From Actinomycetes bacterium (GTDB lineage Bacteria > Actinomycetota > Acidimicrobiia > Acidimicrobiales > Ilumatobacteraceae): a DNA stretch of 64,000 nucleotides. Positions 45,619-53,697 of this stretch are shown in pieces. Location of the stretch: assembly GCA_025356335.1 (NCBI GenBank), contig JANXUF010000050.1, positions 123,199 through 187,198 of the forward strand, written 5' to 3'. The position numbers and the translations under genes are program-made. The notes under the pieces were generated by a model, which saw only the letters and a list, made by a program, of their open reading frames with translations, had not been told where the DNA came from and searched no databases. Positions within the stretch are counted from its first letter, which is position 1. Every line of letters starts with the position of its first letter.

Positions 45619-46935
45619 GTGTTGACCCAGGAGATCATCCGCCGCAAGCGTGACGGCAAGGCGCTCGATGTTGACCTGATCGACGAATTCGTCGCCGGCA
45701 TCACCTCGGGCGATGTCGCCGACGCCCAGGTCGGAGCGTTTGCGATGGCTGTGTTCCTCATGGGAATGGACACCGAGGAGTGCGTCGCGTTGACGAGGGC
45801 GATGACGCGCAGCGGAACGCAGCTGAAGTGGAACCTCGACAGGCCTGTACTCGACAAGCACTCGACGGGTGGCGTCGGTGACACGGTCAGCCTGATGCTT
45901 GCGCCGATGGTGGCAGCCTGCGGCGGTTACGTCCCGATGATCTCCGGACGCGGCTTGGGGCACACGGGTGGCACATTCGACAAGTTCGAGAGCATTCCCG
46001 GTTACCGGGCGGCACCGACGATGGCCGAATTCCGTCGCGTCGTCAAGCGCGTCGGCTGCGCAGTCATCGGGCAGACCGCTGATCTCGCGCCTGCTGACAA
46101 GCGGCTGTACGGCGTTCGCGATGTGACGGCGACCGTCGAGAGCATTCCGCTGATCACCGCCTCGATCCTCTCGAAGAAGCTTGCCGCCGGCCTCGACGCG
46201 CTGGTGATGGACGTCAAGGTCGGACGTGGCGCGTTCATGGAGACCGACCGATCGGCGGTGCAGTTGGCGCGCAGTATCACGAGCGTGGCGACGAGTGCCG
46301 GCGTGCCGACGGTTGCATTGTTGACGGACATGGATCAGCCACTCGGCAGCGCAGCAGGCAACGCCCTCGAAATGGCGTACGCGATCGACTACCTGACCGG
46401 GGCGGTACGCGAATCGCGGATGCACGCCGTCGTACTGGCGCTGGCGGCCGAAATGCTCGTCGTCGGCCGATTGGCTGAGTCCGACGACGAGGCGCGTGCA
46501 CGATTGCAGCGATGCCTCGACGACGGAAGCGCCGCGGAGCGGTTCTCGAAGATGGTTGCTGCACTGGGAGGACCCGGCGATCTGCTGAGCGATCCGTGGA
46601 AGCACCTGCCGCGCGCACCGGTCGTGATCGATGTGCCGGCGCCACGGACCGGATTCGTCCGGCGCATCGACACCCGCGCTGTCGGCCTCGCTGTCGTCGC
46701 GCTCGGGGGTGGCCGGACACGGCCGGGTGACCTGATCGATCACTCCGTGGGCATCACCGGGCTTGCCGCCGTCGGCGTTCACCTGACAGCGGGTGAGCCG
46801 CTCGCCGTCGTCCACGCAAGAACCGAATCCGAGGCCTGGCGCGCGGTCGAGGAGATCACCGCGACGTACACGATCGGCGCCAATGCTCCTATTCCCATTC
46901 CGGTGATCAAGCAGCGCGTGACCGCCGACGCATGA
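45619..46935 (+). CDS. deoA: Thymidine/pyrimidine-nucleoside phosphorylase
   Basis: 438 residues. It phosphorolyses thymidine or deoxyuridine to base and deoxyribose-1-phosphate. The family signature is complete: K-H-S-T-G-G-V-G-D-T-V-S (near 81), S-G-R-G-L-G-H-T-G-G-T-F-D-K-F-E-S-I-P-G-Y, and the C-terminal domain with G-L-A-V-V-A-L-G-G-G-R-T-R-P-G-D. The GTG at 45619 is preferred because GAGGAG (45609-45614) lies just before; a TTG at 45607 overlapping the deoC stop is the alternative. Deoxyribose-1-phosphate needs a phosphopentomutase (deoB), not in this window, before DeoC can act. Confidence 0.95.
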   Translation: MLTQEIIRRKRDGKALDVDLIDEFVAGITSGDVADAQVGAFAMAVFLMGMDTEECVALTRAMTRSGTQLKWNLDRPVLDKHSTGGVGDTVSLMLAPMVAACGGYVPMISGRGLGHTGGTFDKFESIPGYRAAPTMAEFRRVVKRVGCAVIGQTADLAPADKRLYGVRDVTATVESIPLITASILSKKLAAGLDALVMDVKVGRGAFMETDRSAVQLARSITSVATSAGVPTVALLTDMDQPLGSAAGNALEMAYAIDYLTGAVRESRMHAVVLALAAEMLVVGRLAESDDEARARLQRCLDDGSAAERFSKMVAALGGPGDLLSDPWKHLPRAPVVIDVPAPRTGFVRRIDTRAVGLAVVALGGGRTRPGDLIDHSVGITGLAAVGVHLTAGEPLAVVHARTESEAWRAVEEITATYTIGANAPIPIPVIKQRVTADA

Positions 46936-46968
46936 CGTTGGCACGTTGACACGTTGGCACGTTGGCAC
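46935..46968. repeat. 8-bp tandem repeat ACGTTGGC x4
   Basis: ACGTTGGC, ACGTTGAC, ACGTTGGC, ACGTTGGC in a row immediately after the deoA stop (first base shared with the TGA), then ACC. It lies at the start of the 226-base gap before xylA. That gap also holds a -10-like TACGGT (47053-47058) and GTAGC-CGGT-GCTAC (47043-47056). Confidence 0.75.
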
Positions 46969-47161
46969 CTGCGCATCCGTGACCGAACGCTGAATCTGCG
47001 CCCGCCGCTGACGAGCGCCGGATCCTCGCGTTCGGGCTGGCGGTAGCCGGTGCTACGGTGACGAACAACGGCGGCGCTGCGTGCGCGGCGCTTGACGGCC
47101 AACGGTAACGCTTTGTCGTCGCTGGGAGCGGTCTACCGATCTTGCGAAGGTGGAGGCCACC

Positions 47162-48310
47162 ATGTCCGACCAGCTCACTCCCCAGCCCGAACACAAGTTC
47201 ACCTTCGGCCTGTGGACCGTCGGGAACCCGGGACGCGACCCGTTCGGCCAGGAGGTTCGACCACCGCTCGACCCGGTCGACTCGGTGCATCACCTCGCCG
47301 AGCTCGGTGCCTACGGCGTCAATTTCCACGACAACGATCTCGTGCCCCACGCCGCCACCGCCGCCGAGCGCGAGGTGATCGTCCGCCGCTTCCGCGCCGC
47401 GCTCGATGCGACCGGCATGAAGGTGCCGATGGCGACGTGCAACCTGTTCTCGCTGCCCGTCTTCAAAGAAGGTGCGTTCACCGCCAACGATCCCGATGTG
47501 CGTCGTTTCGCCGTGCGCAAGGCACTGGCAGCCATCGACCTCGGAGCTGAGTTCGGCGCGCAGATCTTCGTGATGTGGGGCGGACGCGAAGGCGTCGAGG
47601 CAGACGCCGCCAAGGATGTGCGCCACGCGCTCGATCGGTACAAGGAAGCCGTCGACCTGTGTTGCGAATACATCCGCGAGCAGGGATACGGCATGCGCGT
47701 CGCTCTCGAACCGAAGCCCAACGAGCCCCGCGGCGACATCCTCCTGCCGACGGTCGGTCATGCGTTGGCGTTCGTCGGCGCCTTGGAGTTTCCGGAGATG
47801 GTGGGCCTCAACCCGGAGTTCGCCCACGAGACGATGTCCGGCCTGTCGTTCACACACGGCGTGGCCCAGGCGCTGTGGCACGGCAAGCTCTTCCACATCG
47901 ACCTCAACGCCCAGCGCATCGGCAAGTTCGACCAGGACTTCCGCTTCGGGTCAGAGGGGATTCGCGACGCCTTCTACCTCGTGCGGCTGCTCGAGGACTC
48001 TGCCTGGGACGGCATGCGCCACTTCGACGCCCACGCATACCGAACGGAGGACCCAGCAGGCGTGTGGGACTTCGCCCTCGGCTGCATGCGCACGTACCTC
48101 ATCCTCAAGGACAAGGCAGAGCGCATGCGCACCGATCCGGAGATCCAGGCGGCTTTGCGGGTCGCCAAGGCCGACCTGCTCGCCGAGGCGACCGGCCCGC
48201 TGGCGACGGTGCAGAAGGCGACGCTCGACGAAGCGGCGCTCGCCGCTCAGGGCTACGGTCACGAGCGGCTCGATCAGCTCGTCACCGAACTGCTCCTCGG
48301 CGTCCGCTGA
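47162..48310 (+). CDS. xylA: Xylose isomerase
   Basis: 382 residues, the class I actinobacterial type. It converts D-xylose to D-xylulose (and glucose to fructose) with two divalent metals. The N-terminal F-G-L-W-T-V-G, catalytic His in [23 protein letters not shown] (metal-binding Glu and neighbours), H-E-T-M and D-L-N are intact. ATG 47162 is chosen; GGTGGAGG lies about five bases upstream. It is convergent with the xylose importer genes (15 bases between stops), so uptake and first metabolic step are side by side. Xylulokinase and a xylR-type regulator are not seen. Confidence 0.97.
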   Translation: MSDQLTPQPEHKFTFGLWTVGNPGRDPFGQEVRPPLDPVDSVHHLAELGAYGVNFHDNDLVPHAATAAEREVIVRRFRAALDATGMKVPMATCNLFSLPVFKEGAFTANDPDVRRFAVRKALAAIDLGAEFGAQIFVMWGGREGVEADAAKDVRHALDRYKEAVDLCCEYIREQGYGMRVALEPKPNEPRGDILLPTVGHALAFVGALEFPEMVGLNPEFAHETMSGLSFTHGVAQALWHGKLFHIDLNAQRIGKFDQDFRFGSEGIRDAFYLVRLLEDSAWDGMRHFDAHAYRTEDPAGVWDFALGCMRTYLILKDKAERMRTDPEIQAALRVAKADLLAEATGPLATVQKATLDEAALAAQGYGHERLDQLVTELLLGVR

Positions 48311-48325
48311 CCCTCGTTCAGGGCG

Positions 48326-49162
48326 TTACTCGGCGGTGTGCTGGGCCGGAGCGTGGAGGTCGGCGATCTCTTCTTTGGACACTTCACCAGGCTGCTTGCC
48401 GGCGATGATCATCGCCAACACCTCGTCCTTGCTGACGTCGACCTTGTTCACGGTGCCGACGAGCCTGCCCTGCAACATCACGCTGATGCGATCGGCGAGG
48501 TCGAAGACGTCGTGGATGTCGTGGCTGATCAGGAAGATGCCGATGCCTTCTGCCTTCAACTGGGTGATGAGGTCGCGGACCTGGGAGGTCTCGGCAGGGC
48601 CGAGAGCGGCGGTCGGCTCGTCCATGATCAGGATGCGGGCGTTGAAATGCACGGCACGGGCAATCGCCACCGACTGGCGTTGACCGCCGGACAGCGACCT
48701 CACGGCTGTCTTGAGGTTCCGGAACCGAGGGTTGAGCCGCTGCATGACCTTCTGTGTCGCCGAGGCCATCGCCTCGTCGTCGAGTGAGCCGGTCCTCGTA
48801 CGCAGCTCTCGCCCGAGGAAGACGTTGGCAGCGGCATCGATGTTGTCGGCCAAGGCGAGCTTCTGGTAGATCACCTCGACTCCGTGCAGGCGGGCATCTC
48901 GGGGGTTGTGGATGACGACCCGCTCGCCGTTGATGAAGATCTCGCCGGAGTCCGCCGGGTGGGCGCCCGACAGTGTGTGGACCAACGTCGATTTGCCGGC
49001 GCCATTGCCGCCGACGAGGGCGACGACCTCACCGGGGAACAGGTCGATGCTGACGCCGTCCACGGCGTGCAGGCCGCCGAAGGCGACCCGGATGTCGCGC
49101 AGCTCACACAGCGGCGTCATGTCGGCGCTCCGCTCGGACGAAGCGGGAGAGATGGTGGGCAT
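48326..49162 (-). CDS. xylG: Sugar (xylose) ABC importer ATP-binding protein
   Basis: 278 residues with one ABC module: Walker [10 protein letters not shown] (51-59), signature LSGGQ (157-161), Walker B with DEPTAALG (181-188) and H-loop S-H-D. It is about half the size of the two-module E. coli XylG, so it would work as a dimer, as in other actinobacterial monosaccharide importers. It belongs to the operon xylF-xylH-xylG (transcribed leftward) and is 18 bases after xylH. The start at 49162 has GAGGAA upstream; ATG 49120 is an alternative. Xylose specificity is inferred from the neighbouring xylA. Confidence 0.9.
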   Translation of the reverse strand: MPTISPASSERSADMTPLCELRDIRVAFGGLHAVDGVSIDLFPGEVVALVGGNGAGKSTLVHTLSGAHPADSGEIFINGERVVIHNPRDARLHGVEVIYQKLALADNIDAAANVFLGRELRTRTGSLDDEAMASATQKVMQRLNPRFRNLKTAVRSLSGGQRQSVAIARAVHFNARILIMDEPTAALGPAETSQVRDLITQLKAEGIGIFLISHDIHDVFDLADRISVMLQGRLVGTVNKVDVSKDEVLAMIIAGKQPGEVSKEEIADLHAPAQHTAE

Positions 49163-49180
49163 GTGATGCGTTCCTCTGCC

Positions 49181-50539
49181 TCAGGGCCGGCCGGTCTGGA
49201 TGACCCATGCGGCCACGAGCACGCCACCGGCGAGGGCGCCGAGCATCCCACGGCGGTTGCGTACACGCAGCAACGCGTCCACGGCCACCGCCGTCACGAG
49301 TACGACACCGACGACGATGTCCTGCGACGGCGAATCGATGTTCAACAACGACATGCCAGAGCGCAGCGACTGCATGACGACGGCGCCGAGGACAGCGCCG
49401 GGAATCGTTCCGACACCGCCGGAGAACGACGTGCCGCCGATGACCGCCGCAGCGATGACGTCGAGCTCGTTCTGCACGCCAAGGTTCGTCGTCGCCGAGT
49501 TCAGGCGTGCGGTCTGGATCGCTGCGCTGATGGCGCACAGCATGCCCATCACCACATAGGTGTAGGTGACCGTCCGGCGGGTGTTGATGCCGCCGAGCTC
49601 GGCGGCCTCGGGATTTCCGCCGTAGGCGAAGACGTACCGCCCGAACCGGCGGCGTTTGGCGAGGTACGTCATGACCATCGTGACGACGATGAGGATGAGC
49701 ACGGGGTAGGCCAGGCCCACGGACTTGTTCGTCGTCGGTGATCGATACTTGATCGCGATCAGCCACACGCCGAGCACAGTGGCGGCGCAGCCCCCGACAG
49801 CGAACCCGACATCCATTGCCGTCGAGCGGATGGCCAGACCGTGCCGCACTCGCCGCTGTCGGGCGAGCAAGATCGTCGACACGATGCCGAGGCAGACGAT
49901 CAGCACGACGATCCACGTCTTCCAGTTGCCGAGCGAGCGTTCCGGTGCTCCACCGAGATAGGTGAACGTAGTGTCGAGCGGGGAGAGCGTCTGGCCCTTC
50001 GTGCCGCCGGTACGGAAGATCAAGCCGCGCCATGCGAGGAATCCGCCGAGGGTGACGATGAACGCCGGGACCCCGACGTACGCGACGATCACTCCCTGGA
50101 ACAGGCCCACCAACGCGCCGAGCGCCAAACCGACGGCGAGCGCCAGTATCCATGTGTACCACTGGTGGCGCTGCAGGCTGCTGATCGACAGGTTCAGCCC
50201 CAGCACGGAGATCTTTCCCTGGGTCTGGATGAGCGCCATTGTGTAGCCGAGGAAGCCGAGAAGCGAACCGACCGAGAGGTCAATGTTGCGGCTGACGATG
50301 ATCAGCACCATCCCGGTGGCCATCACGCCGATCGACACGCTCTGCACCGACAGGTTCCACAGGTTGCGCGAGGTAATGAACTTCCCGTGCGACATCGAGT
50401 CGAACCCGATCCAGATCACCGCCAGGGCAATGAGCATGCCCATCAATCGCGTGTCGATCCCGCTCGTCGTGACGAACTCGCGCCACGAACGGGCCGGACG
50501 GTCGGCGCGACTGTCTACGACGGATGGTACGTCGGTCAT
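49181..50539 (-). CDS. xylH: Sugar (xylose) ABC importer permease
   Basis: 452 residues, longer than the ~390 of E. coli XylH, with about eleven to thirteen membrane helices. Family motifs are visible: I-D-L-S-V-G-S-L-L-G in the first third, G-V-P-A-F-I-V-T-L-G-G-F-L-A-W-R-G in the middle, and Y-A-Y-G-G-N-P-E-A-A-E-L-G-G-I-N-T-R-R (EAA-like loop contacting the ATPase), then G-A-V-I-G-G-T-S-F-S-G-G-V-G-T. It forms the channel of the xylose importer with XylG and receives sugar from XylF. It lies between xylF (115 bases upstream) and xylG. The extra helices in the central part occur in other actinobacterial XylH proteins. Confidence 0.91.
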   Translation of the reverse strand: MTDVPSVVDSRADRPARSWREFVTTSGIDTRLMGMLIALAVIWIGFDSMSHGKFITSRNLWNLSVQSVSIGVMATGMVLIIVSRNIDLSVGSLLGFLGYTMALIQTQGKISVLGLNLSISSLQRHQWYTWILALAVGLALGALVGLFQGVIVAYVGVPAFIVTLGGFLAWRGLIFRTGGTKGQTLSPLDTTFTYLGGAPERSLGNWKTWIVVLIVCLGIVSTILLARQRRVRHGLAIRSTAMDVGFAVGGCAATVLGVWLIAIKYRSPTTNKSVGLAYPVLILIVVTMVMTYLAKRRRFGRYVFAYGGNPEAAELGGINTRRTVTYTYVVMGMLCAISAAIQTARLNSATTNLGVQNELDVIAAAVIGGTSFSGGVGTIPGAVLGAVVMQSLRSGMSLLNIDSPSQDIVVGVVLVTAVAVDALLRVRNRRGMLGALAGGVLVAAWVIQTGRP

Positions 50540-50654
50540 CGTTGCCCTCGCTCAGACGAAATGTGACGGGTGGTTACGTGCTGTGGGCGACGTGGTGGGT
50601 GCCTGGCGCGCAGGTCGAGCGGGGCACCCACCGTTTCGTCACGTCACGTGTGGA

Positions 50655-51785
50655 CTAGGCGCAGTCCTTGACCTTCGCGGCATCGGCGCCCTTGCACAGC
50701 GTCGCCTTGTCGATCCACTTGGCATCGAGCACGATCTTCAGGTTGTCCTGGCTGATCGGGTTCGGGGTCAGGAAGATCGACGACAGTTTGTTGCCGCCAG
50801 GGGTGGTGAACGGGGCGATGCCGGACACCTTCGTGACGTCAGGGCTCTTGCACAGCTGCATCGCTGCTTCGCCAGCGGTCTTGCCGAGCAGTCGAGCGTC
50901 CTTCCAGACATCGACCGTTTGCGTACCGAGAGCGACGCGGTTCAGCGCCGGGAGGTCGCCGTCCTGGCCGGACACCGGAACTTTGCCGGCGAGACCCTGG
51001 GCGGTGAGGGCCGCAACGACGCCACCTGCCATACCGTCATTCTCCGAGAGCACGGCGTCCACCTTGTTGTTGGCGGAGGTCAGGAACTGCTCCATCTCGG
51101 TCTGGGCCTTGGCGGGATCCCAGTTGTCGGTGTAGGTCTCGCCGACGATCTTGATGTCGCCGCTCTTGACCGAGGCGCCGATGACCTCCTCCATTCCGGA
51201 ACGCAGGAAGTCGGCGTTGGCGTCGGCCTTGTTGCCCTTGATCACGACGTAGTTACCCTTCGGCACCTTCGACAACACCGCCTGTGCCTGCATGTGGCCG
51301 ACGAGCTTGTTGTCGAACGTGATGTAGAGGGCCTTCGGGTCCTCGATCAGTCGGTCGTAGGCGATGACGGGCACGCCGCCGGTTTCGGCGGTGGCGACAG
51401 CCGGCTTGATCGCCGTTCCGTCCTGAGCGAGGACGATCAGCACCTTGGCGCCCTGGGTCACGAGGTTCTCCAGGTTGCTGGCCTGCGTCTCTGCCGACGA
51501 CTTGGCGTCATTGGAGATGTACTTGCCGCCCCCCGCTTCGATAGCCGCCTTGATCGCCGGCTCGTCCCACTTCGCCCAGCGCTCTTCCTGATAGTTGTTC
51601 CACGAGACACCGACCGTGCAACCGCCGGCCGAGGAGCTGGTCGTGCCCGCAGTCGTGCCTGCCGCTGCGGTCGAGCCGCCAGCACCTGCCTTCGTCGTGT
51701 TCGTGCTTGCGGTCTTGGCGCTACTGCCACATGCGGTGACCGCCATTGCCGCGACAGCGACTGCACCCCAACGTCGAGAAATCAT
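50655..51785 (-). CDS. xylF: D-xylose-binding lipoprotein (periplasmic binding protein type 1)
   Basis: 376 residues. Lipoprotein signal with lipobox V-T-A-C19, then a Ser/Thr/Ala/Gly-rich linker and a two-lobe sugar-binding protein: G-V-S-W-N-N-Y-Q-E-E-R-W-x-K-W-D-E (the sugar-contacting N-lobe of XylF proteins), Y-D-R-L-I, G-N-K-A-D-A-N-A and S-E-N-D-G-M-A-G-G. It captures xylose outside the membrane and delivers it to XylH. A strong ribosome binding site (GGGGGAGG, complement at 51792-51799) precedes ATG 51785. Being abundant, it is first in the operon. Upstream palindromes may be its operator. Confidence 0.93.
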   Translation of the reverse strand: MISRRWGAVAVAAMAVTACGSSAKTASTNTTKAGAGGSTAAAGTTAGTTSSSAGGCTVGVSWNNYQEERWAKWDEPAIKAAIEAGGGKYISNDAKSSAETQASNLENLVTQGAKVLIVLAQDGTAIKPAVATAETGGVPVIAYDRLIEDPKALYITFDNKLVGHMQAQAVLSKVPKGNYVVIKGNKADANADFLRSGMEEVIGASVKSGDIKIVGETYTDNWDPAKAQTEMEQFLTSANNKVDAVLSENDGMAGGVVAALTAQGLAGKVPVSGQDGDLPALNRVALGTQTVDVWKDARLLGKTAGEAAMQLCKSPDVTKVSGIAPFTTPGGNKLSSIFLTPNPISQDNLKIVLDAKWIDKATLCKGADAAKVKDCA

Positions 51786-51813
51786 CTCGAACCTCCCCCT
51801 CGTTATCTTCAGC

Positions 51814-51851
51814 GCCTCAGTGAGGCACCACTTTCGAATGTAGCACGCTAC
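51814..51851. promoter_or_regulatory. Two palindromes upstream of xylF
   Basis: GCCTCA-G-TGAGGC (51814-51826) and GTAGC-AC-GCTAC (51840-51851) lie 29-66 bases before the xylF ATG, where an operator or leader hairpin is expected. A GTAGC-CGGT-GCTAC palindrome also precedes xylA (47043-47056). Confidence 0.4.
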
Positions 51852-51938
51852 TGCCAGCGCGACTGCAGTCTCGCCACCACGTTACGTGTGCAAGGAGCTC
51901 GACTGTACGCATTCACGGTCGTGTGCTTGAATCGTCCG

Positions 51939-53567
51939 GTGACACACCGGCGCCGTCCCCGCGTCGGTGTTGTGGCACTTGTCGCGACGCTCGGCGCCGT
52001 CGCCGCCTGCTCGAGAGGGGGGTTGGTCTCATCGGGCGCGGCGCCGCACTTCGTCGACGACGCCCCGGCCTCGGGGATCGACCACTCGTATGCCGGCGGG
52101 TCCGACTTCTTCGTCGGTGGCGGCGTCGGTACGTTCGACTGCAACGGCGACGGCAGGCCGGACCTGTTCCTCGCCGGTGGCAGCGCGCCGGCGGCCCTGT
52201 ATCGAAACGTCAGCACCGTGGGTGGAGCACTGCGCTTCGAGCGGGTGGTCTCGCCGGTGACCGATCTCACCTCCGTGACCGGCGCATACCCGCTCGATGT
52301 CGACGGCGACGGCATCGCCGATCTGGTGGTCTTACGACGCGGCGGCAACGTCGTGCTGCGCGGCCTCGGCGACTGTCGATTCGAAGTCGCCAATAGACAC
52401 TTCGGCCTCGAAGGAGGTGCGGCATGGACGACGGCATTCTCGGCGACCTGGGAAGGCACCGACGGGTTGCCGACGATGGCGTTCGGCAACTACCTCGTGC
52501 CGGGCACGTACGACTGTGACACCAGTCGCCTCGTGCGCCCGGCGACCGACGGCACGACGTACACCGAGCCGATCGTGTTGGCCCCCGGCTATTGCACCCT
52601 GTCGATGCTGTTCAGCGACTGGCGCCGTGACGGCCACACGGACCTACGTGTCACGAACGACCGCCATTACTACATCGACGGGGGGGACCAACTCTGGAAG
52701 GTCACCCTCGGCGCGGCGCCTACCCAATACACCGAGGCCGATGGTTGGCGGCGGCTGCAGGTATGGGGTATGGGCATCGCCAGCCAGGACCTGAACGGTG
52801 ACGGCATTCCCGAGGTGTTCCTCGCCAGCCAGGGCGACAACAAGCTGCAGATGCTCGACGCCGGCGCGACCACACCGTCGTACCATGACATCGCCCTCAG
52901 CCGTGGCGTCACGGCTCAACGCCCCTACGCCGGCGGCGACATCCTGCCGTCCACGGCGTGGCATCCCGAGTTCGGCGATGTCAACAATGACGGCTTCCTC
53001 GACCTGTTCGTCACCAAGGGGAATGTTGATGGGGAGATCGACAGTGCGGCGAAGGACCCGAGCGATCTGCTGATCGCCAAAGCAGACGGGACGTTTACGG
53101 AAGGAGCGGAGGCGGCGGGCATCGTCCGCTTCGAGAAGTCGCGTGGCGCCGCCGTCGTCGATCTCAATCTGGACGGCCAACTCGATCTCGTCGTGGTCGA
53201 CCGCAACAGCAACGTCCAACTGTGGCGCAACGTCGGAAGCGGCGACGCAGCCCATCCGTCGCCGATCGGCCATTGGCTCTCGGTCGCGCTGAAGCAACCT
53301 GCTCCCAACGTGGACGCGATCGGGGCATGGCTCGATGTGAAGATCGGCGGACGGACGATCACCAGGGAGATCACCGTCGGAGGCGGCCATGTCAGCGGGG
53401 AGCTCGGCTGGCTGCACACCGGCCTCGGCGCCGCGCGCCAGGCGCAGGTGCGCGTGCAGTGGCCCGGCGGCGATACCGGACCGTGGATGACCGTGAACGC
53501 CGACGAGTTCGTCGTCATCACGAGGGGCGCCACGGCGCCGGTCGCGTGGACGCCGCCATCGAGCTGA
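51939..53567 (+). CDS. CRTAC1 / ASPIC-UnbV family FG-GAP repeat lipoprotein
   Basis: 542 residues. Lipoprotein signal with lipobox V-A-A-C24, then five FG-GAP/VCBS blades with calcium loops of the D-x-N/D-x-D-G type: F-D-C-N-G-D-G-R-P-D-L-F-L (67-79), L-D-V-D-G-D-G-I-A-D-L, D-L-N-G-D-G-I-P-E-V-F, D-V-N-N-D-G-F-L-D-L and D-L-N-L-D-G-Q-L-D-L. The C-terminal ~100 residues are the ASPIC/UnbV domain (G-G-x-H-V-S-G ... L-H-T-G-L-G). These predict a surface beta-propeller. UnbV is named from enediyne clusters but the family is widespread with unknown function. GTG 51939 is chosen from the signal peptide. An UnbU-like gene follows. Confidence 0.85.
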   Translation: MTHRRRPRVGVVALVATLGAVAACSRGGLVSSGAAPHFVDDAPASGIDHSYAGGSDFFVGGGVGTFDCNGDGRPDLFLAGGSAPAALYRNVSTVGGALRFERVVSPVTDLTSVTGAYPLDVDGDGIADLVVLRRGGNVVLRGLGDCRFEVANRHFGLEGGAAWTTAFSATWEGTDGLPTMAFGNYLVPGTYDCDTSRLVRPATDGTTYTEPIVLAPGYCTLSMLFSDWRRDGHTDLRVTNDRHYYIDGGDQLWKVTLGAAPTQYTEADGWRRLQVWGMGIASQDLNGDGIPEVFLASQGDNKLQMLDAGATTPSYHDIALSRGVTAQRPYAGGDILPSTAWHPEFGDVNNDGFLDLFVTKGNVDGEIDSAAKDPSDLLIAKADGTFTEGAEAAGIVRFEKSRGAAVVDLNLDGQLDLVVVDRNSNVQLWRNVGSGDAAHPSPIGHWLSVALKQPAPNVDAIGAWLDVKIGGRTITREITVGGGHVSGELGWLHTGLGAARQAQVRVQWPGGDTGPWMTVNADEFVVITRGATAPVAWTPPSS

Positions 53568-53697
53568 GCGCGCTTGGCGGTCGGGCTCCGAATGTGAAGG
53601 CGACGCTGGCGGGTGTATCTGGACACTCGGTCACCGTTGCCGTGGCACGGTTACCCCGGACGAGCGACTCGAGGGCGTCCGCAGTAGTCTGCGGCTG

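Noticed and set aside
50283..51938. Upstream extension of the CRTAC1 gene across xylF and xylH
   Set aside because: The frame happens to stay open antisense to two real genes. A lipoprotein signal with lipobox starts at GTG 51939, so the extension is not coding.
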